This document shows positions 25,184-33,352 of a DNA stretch of 43,263 nucleotides, one piece after another. The position numbers were made by a program, and so were the translations under genes. This DNA comes from Polyangia bacterium (GTDB lineage Bacteria > Myxococcota_A > Polyangia > Polyangiales > Sandaracinaceae), in assembly GCA_030426845.1 (NCBI GenBank), contig JAUHXR010000034.1, forward strand, positions 1 through 43,263, in the 5' to 3' direction. Below the pieces are notes generated by a model that was not told the origin of the DNA, ran no database searches, and saw nothing but the letters and a program-made list of their open reading frames with translations. Position 1 is the stretch's first letter. Every line of letters starts with the position of its first letter.

Positions 25184-28100
25184 GTCGAGCTCGATCAGCC
25201 GCCGGTTCACCGGCACCTCGACGAGGAAGCGCGCCCGCCAGCTCGTGTCCTCGATCCGCCCGGCGAGGAACTCGAGCCGGCTCGCGCCGCGGGCCACGAC
25301 CTCGCGCGCGCGGTCCGTCTGACCGAGCGCCCGCAGCGCCTCGGCGAGGGCGAGGAAGATCTCGGCCTCGTCCTCCTCCATCGTCCCGATCTCGTCGCGC
25401 AGCTCCATCGCCCGCTCCGCGTCGGCGAGCGCGCCCTCGGGGTCGTCGCCCTCCAGGGCCGCGCGCGACGCGAGGGCGAGGGCGCTGGCCGCGAGCGCGG
25501 GGAGCCCCGTCGCCTCGGCCTCGGCGGCCACCCGGCGGGCCTCGTCTGCGACCTCGAACGGGTTGTCCTGGGCGAGGCTCGCCCGCGCTCGGTAGAGCCG
25601 GGCCGCCACCGCGAGCCGCGGCCGACCGAGCTCGGTCGCGAGGGCGAGGGCCTCGTCGAACGCGACCCGCGCCTCGGTCGGAAGGCCCCGGCCCGCGAGC
25701 GCGTAGCCCAGGTTCGCGAGCGCGTAGCCCTCCACCACGCGGTTCCCGACGCGGCGACACGACGCGACCGCCTCACGCAGCGCCGCCTCGGCCTCCTCGT
25801 AGGCGCCCACACGGTTGAACGTGTCGGCGAGGTTGCACTCGGAGGTCGCCGCGCGCCGCAGGTCCCCGATCGCGCGGAACGCCGCCACCGCCTCCTCGAG
25901 CGCCGCCTTGCGCTTGCCGAGGTCGCCCATCGCGGTGAAGAGCTGCCCGCGCCACGCCGCGACCATCGCCGCCGTCTCGCGCGAGAGCCCGGGCATCGCC
26001 GCGGCCTCCCCGATCGGTACGCTCGCGTCGCTTACCCGGCCCGCATACAGCAGCCCCCAGCCGAGCCGCGCGAGGGCCAGCGCCAGCAGATCTGGGTCGC
26101 CGGCCACGCGCGCCGCCGCCACCGCCTCTTCGGCCAGCCGGAGCCCCTCCTCCTGAGCCCCGCTCGCCACGAGCAGCGCGCCCTTCTCCACCAGCGCGCG
26201 GGCCCGCTCGAGGGTCGAGCCGGCCAGCTCGAGCGCGGTCTCGATCGACGCCCGCTGCGCGGCCTTGTCCCCGAGGAAGAAGAGCGCGTCGGCCCGCGTC
26301 ACGTGCAGCTCGAACGCGTGGCGGTCGTCCACCCCGAGCGCGATCGCCCGCTCGCTGCACCGGAGCACGCTCGGGCTGTCACCCCGCTTGGACGCGGCGA
26401 GGGTCGCCTCGACGTAGGCGCGCGCGGCCTTCGCCGGCTCGCCGCCGCGCTCCCAGTGCCGCGCGAGCTCCTCGCGGTCCGAGCCGGGCATGCCTTCGAG
26501 GAAGCTGGCCGCGAGCCGGTGCAGCGCCCGGCGCGCCTCCTCGCTGTTCATCCGGTAGGCGACGTCGGCCACGAGCGCGTTGCGGAAGCGGTACTCCCGC
26601 TCGTCGGGTCCGCGCGACGACCCACCGCCGGCGTCCGCGACGAGCCCGCGCTTGGCGAGCGCCCCGAGGTGTCGCTCTGGCTCGGGCTGCTCGAGCGCGC
26701 GGAGCGCCGGCCCCGTGAAGCCGCTCGTGAGCACCGCCGCGCGCTTGCAGAGCTGCTTCTCGTTCGACGGAAGGTGGTCGAGCCGCGACTGGACCGCGCC
26801 CTCGACGTCGAGGGGGATCGGCAGCTCCTCGATCGGCCGGTCGAACAGATCCTGCTCGACGATCTCGCGCACGATCTGCTCGACGAAGAACGGGTTGCCC
26901 TCGGTGCGCGCCGCGATCTGCCGCGCGATCGCGGGCCGCAGCGCCCGCCCGGCGATCGCCTCGGCGAGGGACGCGACCTCGCGCTCGGAGAGGCCGCGCG
27001 GCCGGATCCGCAAGACGTCCTGCCCGTGGAAGAGCTCCGGCGCGCGCTCGTCGAGCTCCGGTCGCGCGGCGAGGCAGACCAGGAGGCGCTCGCCGGTGAG
27101 CCGGCCCGCGAGCTCCTCGAGCAGCGACAGCGAGCTGTCGTCGGCCCACTGCACGTCGTCGAGCACGAGCGCGAGCGGCCCCTTGCGCGCGAGCGTCCCG
27201 ATCACGTCCGCGAGCGAGACGCGCAGCTTGTCTGCGAGGAGCTGCGGATCGCTCCGGCGCCGCGCGGGCTGGGTGTCGTAGTCGTCGGGGAAGCCCATGA
27301 GCCGACCCAGCGGCTCGGTGCACTGGCGGGCCCAGACCTCGTCCTCGAGCACGCGGGTGAGGAAGTCCGAGAGCGCGCGCCGCCGGCGGCCCACGCTCAC
27401 CCCCGGGTTGAGGAAGAACGGCTCGAGCATCGGCTCGCTCCGCAGCGCGCCCGCGATGAGGTGGAACGCGGCGCCGCGGCGGTGGGACTCCCCGCGTCCT
27501 GCGAGGACGTGCACGCCCCGTTGACGGAGCCGCCGCTCGAGCTCGCCCCGCAGCCGGCTCTTGCCGATGCCGGGCGGTCCGCTCATCCACAGGACGGTGC
27601 CGCGGGCCTCGTCGAAGGCGGCCTCGACCGCCCGCTCGAGCTGGGCGAGCTCCGCCTCGCGCCCGAGCAGCGGCAGGTCGTCGCGGACCGTGGGGAAGCG
27701 GCCGGTCTCGCGCCGGCTGAGCGCGCGCGGCACCTCGAAGACGTGCTCGGAGATCCGGCGAAGCTCGAAGTGCGCCTCGAGCCCGCGGGCCGCCACCGTG
27801 TCGACGGCCACGCCCTTGAGCCGCGCCTCCACCGCCCGCTCGACCGCGTCGACCGCGTCGCCGCTCACCGCGCCGCCAGCGCCGGTCGCCCGCCCCGCCG
27901 CCACCGCGACGAACCCGGCCGAGTCGCGCGCCTCGAGCGCGGCCTGGACGGCCCGCACCGTCTCGTCCCCCTCGTAGGTGCGCCCCCCGAACACGCCCAC
28001 CGCGCCGCCGAGCATCGGGATCGACTCGCCGCCCCACTCGCGCACCGCGCGCCGCAGCGCGGGCAGGTCGTGCACCTCCGTCGCGAGCACGAGCGCGACC

Positions 28101-28990
28101 ACCCGCTGCTCGTCCATCGGCAGGCTGACCGGGGCGGACGGCGGCGGCTCGGCGGCGACGGCCGACTGTGACAGGTCCAGGCTGGCGAGCGCGTCCCCCA
28201 GCTCGGTCGCGCTGCACCAGCGCTTGCTGGGGTCCTTCGCCAGGCAGCCCTGGACGATCTCGGCGAAGCCCGGGACGAGCGCCTCGCCGTCCTCGCCGAG
28301 GGTGGGCGCCTCCTCGAGCACGACCGCGAGGATCGTCGCGACCGCGGTCGTGCGGATGAACGGGTTCTTGCCGGCGACGGCCTGGAAGAGGATCACCCCG
28401 AGCGACCACAGATCGGCGGACGGCCGGATGTCGACGTCGCCCTTGGCCTGCTCGGGAGAGAGGTAGCCAGGGGTGCCGATCACCGAGCCGGCCATCGTGA
28501 GCTGGGGGCCGGCCTGGCTCATCGGGCGGGCGATCCCGAAGTCGAGGATCTTCACCGTCCCGTCCTCGCAGACGAACACGTTGCCCGGCTTGAGGTCGCG
28601 GTGGACGATGTTGCGCTCGTGGGCGGCGCGCAGCCCAGCGCAGATCTGGCGGCCGATGTCGACCACCTCCTCGATGGGCAGCGGCGCGTGCTCGAGGCGC
28701 TTGTTCAGGGGGACGCCCTCGAGCAGCTCGAAGGCGATGTAGCTCACGCCCTGGTCCTGGCCGGCGTCGACGACCTTGACGACGTTCGGGTGCTCGATGC
28801 GGATCTCGCCCTCGCGGCGGAAGCGCGCGATGGTCTCCTCGCTGTCCGCGTGGGGCGCGAGCACCTTGAGCGCGACCTTGCGGCCCTGGCCGTCGGTCGC
28901 CCGGTACACCGTGCCGAAGCCGCCCGAGCCGAGGATGCCCCCGAGGGTGAAGTCGCCGAGGACCTTGGCGGGTCGCGGATCGCTGCTCAA
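25169..28990 (-). CDS. Multidomain Ser/Thr kinase with degenerate cyclase-like, AAA-ATPase and TPR domains
   Basis: A 1273-residue cytoplasmic protein. The kinase domain (about 13-275) is intact: GSGGFGTVYRA, Lys42 in VALKVL, HRDLKPGNV, ILDFGIA and GTPGYLSPEQA. Residues about 295-435 resemble a class III nucleotidyl cyclase domain in outline (ALVLATEVHDLPALRRAV, GGAVGVFGG, LKGVAVDTVAA) but lack the metal-binding Asp pair, so it is probably inactive. An AAA ATPase of the MalT/AfsR type follows (Walker A GPPGIGKSR near 470, Walker B LALVLDDVQWADD near 605-617). TPR-like repeats fill about 800-1273. This order is known in PknK-like proteins and matches large cytoplasmic sensor-transducers. It starts at TTG (28990) with GGAG 7 nt upstream. 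The upstream genes in the same direction include two FHA proteins that could bind its phosphorylated products. Confidence 0.88.
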   Translation of the reverse strand: MSSDPRPAKVLGDFTLGGILGSGGFGTVYRATDGQGRKVALKVLAPHADSEETIARFRREGEIRIEHPNVVKVVDAGQDQGVSYIAFELLEGVPLNKRLEHAPLPIEEVVDIGRQICAGLRAAHERNIVHRDLKPGNVFVCEDGTVKILDFGIARPMSQAGPQLTMAGSVIGTPGYLSPEQAKGDVDIRPSADLWSLGVILFQAVAGKNPFIRTTAVATILAVVLEEAPTLGEDGEALVPGFAEIVQGCLAKDPSKRWCSATELGDALASLDLSQSAVAAEPPPSAPVSLPMDEQRVVALVLATEVHDLPALRRAVREWGGESIPMLGGAVGVFGGRTYEGDETVRAVQAALEARDSAGFVAVAAGRATGAGGAVSGDAVDAVERAVEARLKGVAVDTVAARGLEAHFELRRISEHVFEVPRALSRRETGRFPTVRDDLPLLGREAELAQLERAVEAAFDEARGTVLWMSGPPGIGKSRLRGELERRLRQRGVHVLAGRGESHRRGAAFHLIAGALRSEPMLEPFFLNPGVSVGRRRRALSDFLTRVLEDEVWARQCTEPLGRLMGFPDDYDTQPARRRSDPQLLADKLRVSLADVIGTLARKGPLALVLDDVQWADDSSLSLLEELAGRLTGERLLVCLAARPELDERAPELFHGQDVLRIRPRGLSEREVASLAEAIAGRALRPAIARQIAARTEGNPFFVEQIVREIVEQDLFDRPIEELPIPLDVEGAVQSRLDHLPSNEKQLCKRAAVLTSGFTGPALRALEQPEPERHLGALAKRGLVADAGGGSSRGPDEREYRFRNALVADVAYRMNSEEARRALHRLAASFLEGMPGSDREELARHWERGGEPAKAARAYVEATLAASKRGDSPSVLRCSERAIALGVDDRHAFELHVTRADALFFLGDKAAQRASIETALELAGSTLERARALVEKGALLVASGAQEEGLRLAEEAVAAARVAGDPDLLALALARLGWGLLYAGRVSDASVPIGEAAAMPGLSRETAAMVAAWRGQLFTAMGDLGKRKAALEEAVAAFRAIGDLRRAATSECNLADTFNRVGAYEEAEAALREAVASCRRVGNRVVEGYALANLGYALAGRGLPTEARVAFDEALALATELGRPRLAVAARLYRARASLAQDNPFEVADEARRVAAEAEATGLPALAASALALASRAALEGDDPEGALADAERAMELRDEIGTMEEDEAEIFLALAEALRALGQTDRAREVVARGASRLEFLAGRIEDTSWRARFLVEVPVNRRLIELDGDIE

Positions 28991-29074
28991 GCGAGGCTCC
29001 AGGGCGGGGTGAGGGCCACCGCCCCCTGAGAACTACCGCGGATCGGGGGCGCGCGTCGAGCGGCGTCGGCCTGC

Positions 29075-29773
29075 TCAACCCCCTCCGATGCGGATCGGGA
29101 GGCGCGACGCCGGCGCCGGCCGCGGGCGCCGCCGGCCGCGGCGCCGCACGCGCTGCTCCTCCTCGAAGCGCTGGTCGAACGAGAAGACCGCGTCGTGGTC
29201 GGGGACCGTGAAGCTCATCACCGGGTCGCGGGGGCGGAGCAGCTCGTTGTCCGCGGTCGCGATGCGGATCTGGAACGTCGTCTGCGGCGCGGTGCGCATG
29301 TGGACGTGCGCGGCCCCGCTCGCGTCGGTGCGCGCGACCTCGCGGCCGTCGACGAGGACCGGCAGGCCGGCCTGGTCGTGGGTGCGCACGATGACGACCG
29401 CGTCCCGGTGCTCGGGCGGGCAGTCGAAGGTGACCTGGACGCCGCGCGCGGCCGCCGCCGGGTCGAGGCTCTGGATGGTCCGCAGGGTGACCTGCTGCGG
29501 CGCCTCGGGGGACCGGTAGCCCTCGGGGCAGGTCGCGCTCACGAGGACCGGGACGCCCTCGGGGCCGGTGAGGTCCTGGCGGAGCGTGCCCGACTCGTCG
29601 GTCGCGCCGAGCTCGGTGTCGTTCACGCGCACCGTCACGCCGCCGAACGGGCGTCCGTCGCTCGTGGTGTGGAAGGTGAACGGGAAGCGCGGCGGCGGCT
29701 GGGCCTCCTCCCCGCAGGCGGCGCCGAGCGCGACGCAGAGCGAGAGGCCGATGAGGCGAGAGCACATCGCCAT
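29075..29773 (-). CDS. Ig/PEGA-like lipoprotein
   Basis: A 232-residue protein with signal MAMCSRLIGLSLCVALGAAC; the Cys follows GAA, so the lipobox is imperfect. After a short linker come two beta-rich stretches: FHTTSDGRPFGGVTVRVND with TDESGTLRQDL (carboxypeptidase-regulatory-like), and VLVDGREVARTDASGAAHVH (PEGA-like). The end is very basic (RRRGRRRPRPAP). The start could be 29773, 29767 or, with a longer N-terminus, 29869, which would overlap the preceding FHA gene; the shorter form gives the proper signal. It lies between the second FHA gene and the large kinase gene. An envelope-side partner of the FHA proteins is a plausible role, unproven. Confidence 0.7.
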   Translation of the reverse strand: MAMCSRLIGLSLCVALGAACGEEAQPPPRFPFTFHTTSDGRPFGGVTVRVNDTELGATDESGTLRQDLTGPEGVPVLVSATCPEGYRSPEAPQQVTLRTIQSLDPAAAARGVQVTFDCPPEHRDAVVIVRTHDQAGLPVLVDGREVARTDASGAAHVHMRTAPQTTFQIRIATADNELLRPRDPVMSFTVPDHDAVFSFDQRFEEEQRVRRRGRRRPRPAPASRLPIRIGGG

Positions 29774-29850
29774 CTCGCGGAGCGCGCCGCCCGAGATCGG
29801 GCGCGAGGGCCGCCGCAAACCCGGAACGCAGTTCGGCGCGGGGGTACGGG

Positions 29851-31422
29851 TCAAGGGGTCGCGTCGCATGGGCCTCCTGTGGGGCTTCGGCCGTCCACGC
29901 AGCGCTCGGCGCGTCGCTCGAGCAGCTGGACCATCGCGCGGTAGGCGTCGTCGTCGGGGTGGCGCTCGAGGAGCCGTCGGTATCCCGTGAGCGCGTCGTC
30001 GTAGCGTCCGGCGAGGTAGGCGTCGGCCGCGAGCCGCTGCCACGACACGCCCTCCGCGTTCGCCTCCACCGTCTCGTCGGTCGCCATCTCCGTGCCCTCG
30101 GACGGCGGGGCGTCGCCCGAGCTTGGGGGATCGCCTTCGTCGGGCCCGGCCGGCTCGACCCCGCCTCCCGCCGCGACCGGGCTGTCCGGATCGGCTCCCT
30201 CCTGCGCGGCCGGGGTCGGCGTCTGGGTGGTCGGCGTGGTCGGCGTGGTCGGCGTGGTCGGCGTGGCACTGCCGGCGCCGACGTCGACGACCGGTCCCTG
30301 CGCGGGCGGCGCGGTGGGTTCGGGCGGCGGGTCCTCCTCCCAGAGCAGGAGCGCCATCGCCGCGACGACGGTGACCGAGAGCAGCGCCCAGGTCCGCATC
30401 GGGAGCGACTGCTTCTTGGCGCCGTCGTCCGCGGGCTTCCTGCCGCCGCCGAACAGGCGCTTGAAGAGGCCGGGCTTCGTGGCGGCGGGCGCGGCTCCTT
30501 GGGCCGGTGGCGGCGCGAAGGCGGCCGGCCCGCTCGGCGGGGCGCCGGGGCTCGACGGGGGCGCGGCGGCCGGCGGCTCGACCGGGGCCGAGGCGACCGG
30601 CGGAGGCGGAGGCGGCGGGCTCGGGGGAGCGAGCGCGGGGGGCGGCGGCGCGGGGGCCGCGCGCGGCGGCGCGGGCGGAGGCGCGACCACCGCCGCGGGG
30701 GGTGCGCCCAGCACGGGCGCGGGCGGGGCGGGGGGCTGCGCGATGGGGCGGGCCGCGGGCAGCGCGACCATCCGGGTCGCTCCCGCCGCGTGCGGGTCGG
30801 CGGCCGCCGGCGGCCCGCCCAGCTGACCGCCGAGCCGCGGGCGCAGGTCCTCCGCGAAGGGCGACCTCGCGGGCGGCGCGGGCACCCCGATGCGCATCGG
30901 CTCGGCCGACAGGCCCATCGGGGCGGCGAGCCGCGTCTTCTCCGCGTCGAGGTCCGGCACCGACTCGTCCCCGGCGGCGCCGCCGAAGGTCGCCGCGCCC
31001 GAGAGCAGCGGGACGCCGATGCTCGTGACGGTCACGGGCTTGGCCAGCTCGGGGCGGGAGCTCATCTGGTGCTGCAGCGGGGCGGAGGTCTCGATGTCGA
31101 GGGCGGCCTGGCCGAAGCGCAGCTCCGCCGGGCCCTGGATCTGCGTCCAGTCGGAGACCCGCGCGCCGTCGAGGAACACGCCGCCGACCGAGTGGATGTC
31201 GGCGACCCAGAGCGCCTGGCCGTCCCAGAACAGCTCGCAGTGGATCGGCCGCACCCCGTTGGCCTCGATGCGCCAGCCGGCGAGCGCGTCGATGCCGAGC
31301 GTCAGCCGCGCCTCGGGGTAGCCGCCGTCGATCTCCCAGATCTCGCCGGGCGAGCTTCCGCGCCGGAGGTGGGCGCGCGCCCACGCGGTCTCGGCGGAGG
31401 GATGTCCCTTCGGGGCTGCCAA
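29851..31422 (-). CDS. FHA-domain membrane protein with Pro-rich linker and C-terminal TPR-like part
   Basis: A 523-residue protein. The N-terminal FHA-like domain (about 28-110) has RLTLGIDALAGWRIEANG, HCELFWDGQALWVADIHSVG and VFLDGARV, in place of the usual SxxHA and NGTxVNG, so phosphothreonine binding may be altered. A very long Pro/Ala-rich linker (about 120-335) follows, then a membrane helix (about 340-358), Thr/Pro repeats (TPT)n and a helical TPR-like end (WQRLAADAYLAGRYDDALTG). It starts at TTG (31422). The layout (FHA - linker - TM - TPR) is the same as that of the first FHA protein in the cluster, so the two may be paralogues working on both sides of the CpaF ATPase. It likely spans the inner membrane with FHA inside. 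Confidence 0.82.
   Translation of the reverse strand: MAAPKGHPSAETAWARAHLRRGSSPGEIWEIDGGYPEARLTLGIDALAGWRIEANGVRPIHCELFWDGQALWVADIHSVGGVFLDGARVSDWTQIQGPAELRFGQAALDIETSAPLQHQMSSRPELAKPVTVTSIGVPLLSGAATFGGAAGDESVPDLDAEKTRLAAPMGLSAEPMRIGVPAPPARSPFAEDLRPRLGGQLGGPPAAADPHAAGATRMVALPAARPIAQPPAPPAPVLGAPPAAVVAPPPAPPRAAPAPPPPALAPPSPPPPPPPVASAPVEPPAAAPPSSPGAPPSGPAAFAPPPAQGAAPAATKPGLFKRLFGGGRKPADDGAKKQSLPMRTWALLSVTVVAAMALLLWEEDPPPEPTAPPAQGPVVDVGAGSATPTTPTTPTTPTTQTPTPAAQEGADPDSPVAAGGGVEPAGPDEGDPPSSGDAPPSEGTEMATDETVEANAEGVSWQRLAADAYLAGRYDDALTGYRRLLERHPDDDAYRAMVQLLERRAERCVDGRSPTGGPCDATP
30229..30264 (-). repeat. Four 9-bp tandem repeats (Thr-Pro-Thr) in the second FHA gene
   Basis: ggtcggcgt is repeated four times in perfect tandem (30229-30264), encoding (TPT)n in the region after the membrane helix. 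Confidence 0.9.
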
Positions 31423-31514
31423 TGCTTCGGGGGGTCGCGACGGGAGGGAGGGATCCGCAGCATAGCATCCGCGTCGTCGGACGCCGCCTTACGACCGGGG
31501 GCTCGGCCGCGGGC

Positions 31515-32624
31515 TCAGCCGTGGCCGGCCATGTAGATCGACCCGGGCAGCTCGTAGCCGTGTCCCTGGAGGACCTCGGTGGCGCGGGGGATGAACCCGG
31601 TCGGGCCGAAGGTGCTCTGGATCCGCCCGTCCGCGCCCTGCCCCTCGTAGCGGCGCTCGAACACGTTCTCGAGGTTGTAGCCGGCGTCGGGATGGTAGCC
31701 CTGCACCTCGGCGATGTGGGTGACGCACCGCGAGCCGTCCCGCAGGCGGCTCGTCTGGACGATGAAATCGATCGCGCTCGCGATCTGCGCGCGCATCGCG
31801 CGGAGCGGCATCTGCACGTCGCTCATCATCGCCATCGTCTCGAGGCGGTTCATCGTGTCGGTCGGGTAGGTGGCGTGCACCGTCGCGAGGCAGCCGCCGT
31901 GGCCCGAGGTCATCGCCTGCACGAGGTCGAGCGCCTCGGCGCCGCGGATCTCGCCGACCACGATCCGATCGGGCCGCATCCGGAGGGTCGCCTTGAACAG
32001 ATCGCGGATCGAGACCGCGCCGCGACCGCGCGCGTCCGGCGGCCGCGACTCCATCTGCACGACGTGGGTCTGCTGGCACTGGACCTCGCGCGTGTCCTCG
32101 ATCACCACGATGCGTTCGTCCTCGGGGATGAAGCCGGTGAGCGCGTTGAGGAGCGAGGTCTTGCCGCTGCCGGTGCCGCCCGCGACGATGATGTTCTGCT
32201 TCACCGCGACGATGCCGCGGAGCAGCTCCGCGGCGTCGGGGGTGAACGAGCCGAACGAGAGGAGCTTGTCGACGGTCAGGGTCTCCTTCGAGAAGCGACG
32301 GATCGCGACCATCGGCCCGTCGGGGGCGGCCGGCGGCAGGACCGCCTCGACGCGCGAGCCGTCGGGGAGACGCGCCTCGAGGATCGGCCGGTGCTCGTCC
32401 ACGTGGCGGCCGACGAACTGCGCGAGGTTGCGCAGCGCGGCCGTGAGCGCGTCGGTGCTCGGGAACCGCGCCTCGGTGAGGTAGAGCTTGCCTGCCCGCT
32501 CGACGAAGATCTGATCGGGGCCGTTGATCATCACCTCGGACACGGTGGTGTCGTCGAGGAACGGGCGGACCGGCTCGAGGAACTTGAGGAGCGACTGCTC
32601 GAAGACTTCGCGCGGGATCGTCAC
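31515..32624 (-). CDS. cpaF: CpaF/TadA-type secretion ATPase (VirB11-like)
   Basis: A 369-residue ATPase of the type II/IV secretion family. Features: TVSEVMINGPDQIFVERAG (N-terminal domain typical of CpaF), Walker A GGTGSGKT at about 148-155, Asp box IEDTREVQC, Walker B RIVVGEIRGAEALDLVQAM and His box GHGGCLATVHA. These are all intact, so it should be an active hexameric motor. CpaF/TadA powers Tad pili and related secretion or killing machines with TadB/TadC, RcpA secretin and Flp pilin. None of these is in the window, so the rest of the machine is elsewhere or the ATPase is repurposed. The start GTG at 32624 overlaps the stop of the TPR lipoprotein by 4 bp (GTGA), so translation is coupled. 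Confidence 0.95.
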   Translation of the reverse strand: MTIPREVFEQSLLKFLEPVRPFLDDTTVSEVMINGPDQIFVERAGKLYLTEARFPSTDALTAALRNLAQFVGRHVDEHRPILEARLPDGSRVEAVLPPAAPDGPMVAIRRFSKETLTVDKLLSFGSFTPDAAELLRGIVAVKQNIIVAGGTGSGKTSLLNALTGFIPEDERIVVIEDTREVQCQQTHVVQMESRPPDARGRGAVSIRDLFKATLRMRPDRIVVGEIRGAEALDLVQAMTSGHGGCLATVHATYPTDTMNRLETMAMMSDVQMPLRAMRAQIASAIDFIVQTSRLRDGSRCVTHIAEVQGYHPDAGYNLENVFERRYEGQGADGRIQSTFGPTGFIPRATEVLQGHGYELPGSIYMAGHG

Positions 32625-33352
32625 TCGCTCGTGTCCTCCTCGTCCGCGCCAGGGTCGGTCGACTCGGCGCCCGTCGACTCAGGGCCGGTCGACTCGGCGC
32701 CCGTCGACTCATGGCCGGTCGACCCCGCGCCGGTCGACTCAGACGTGGCGGTGATCGGCACTCCGTTCGCGTCGACCCGGATGGGCAGCCGGTGGGTGAG
32801 CGCCGGGATCGAGGCGCGCGCCTCCTCGGTGTGTGGGCCGCCGGGCGCAAGGGCCAGGTAGCGCTCGAAGTGGCGGGCCGCGGCGTCGCGGTCGTCGAGG
32901 CGGTCGCGGTACAGCACGCCGAGGAAGTAGTGGGCCTCGGGCGGCTCCTCGGGCGCGTCGCGCAGGACCCGCTCGAGGTGGTCGTGCGCGACCGCGTGGT
33001 GCTCGAGGCCCATGTGGATCGACGCCACGAGCAACCGCAGCGACCAGCGCGTCGGGTGGCGCTCGAGGAACGGCTCCGCGTAGGAGAGGGCGGCGACGAG
33101 GCGCTCGCCCTCGACGCAGGCGCGCAGGAGCGACGGCAGCGCGCGCTCCTCGGGGAAGCCGCGCCGGATCGCGGCCGCGTAGTACTGCTCGGCGCGGACG
33201 AAGTCGCCAGCCTGGGTGAGGATCTCGCCGCGGCGGAACAGCTCCTCGCCGCTGATCGAGTCGAGCGGGTCGTCCGCGGTCGTGGGGCTCCCCTCCTGGG
33301 CGGCGCCGCAGGCGGTGAGGGTGAGGACCGCGGCGGCGAGGCACGCCCTCAT
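32621..33352 (-). CDS. TPR lipoprotein with Thr/Ser-rich repeat tail
   Basis: A 243-residue protein with a good lipoprotein signal (MRACLAAAVLTLTAC). Helical TPR-like pairs span about 30-175 (SGEELFRRGEILTQAGDFVR, HAVAHDHLERVLRDAP, AHYFLGVLYRDRLDDRD), with a disordered tail of repeated ESTGA/ESTGP units. It is probably a periplasmic or outer-membrane assembly lipoprotein, like the TadD-type TPR lipoproteins that occur with Tad machines. The ATG overlaps the stop of the FHA gene upstream by 4 bp, and its own stop overlaps the CpaF start by 4 bp. The tail's 15-bp repeats suggest a variable-length spacer. Confidence 0.85.
   Translation of the reverse strand: MRACLAAAVLTLTACGAAQEGSPTTADDPLDSISGEELFRRGEILTQAGDFVRAEQYYAAAIRRGFPEERALPSLLRACVEGERLVAALSYAEPFLERHPTRWSLRLLVASIHMGLEHHAVAHDHLERVLRDAPEEPPEAHYFLGVLYRDRLDDRDAAARHFERYLALAPGGPHTEEARASIPALTHRLPIRVDANGVPITATSESTGAGSTGHESTGAESTGPESTGAESTDPGADEEDTSE
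32657..32741 (-). repeat. Five to six 15-bp tandem repeats in the TPR lipoprotein tail
   Basis: Alternating 15-bp units, ggtcgactcggcgcc and cgtcgactcagggcc with variants, run from 32657 to 32741, coding for the ESTGA/ESTGP tail. Identical copies at 32657-32671 and 32687-32701 suggest that a 30-bp dimer was also duplicated. Confidence 0.9.

Noticed and set aside
24935-28171. 1078-residue rightward frame opposite the giant kinase
   Set aside because: Low-complexity Arg/Glu/Leu shadow without known domain.
26379-30269. 1296-residue leftward frame overlapping the giant kinase gene
   Set aside because: Extremely Arg/Pro/Ala-rich without domains, in the wrong frame relative to the kinase, AAA and TPR motifs.
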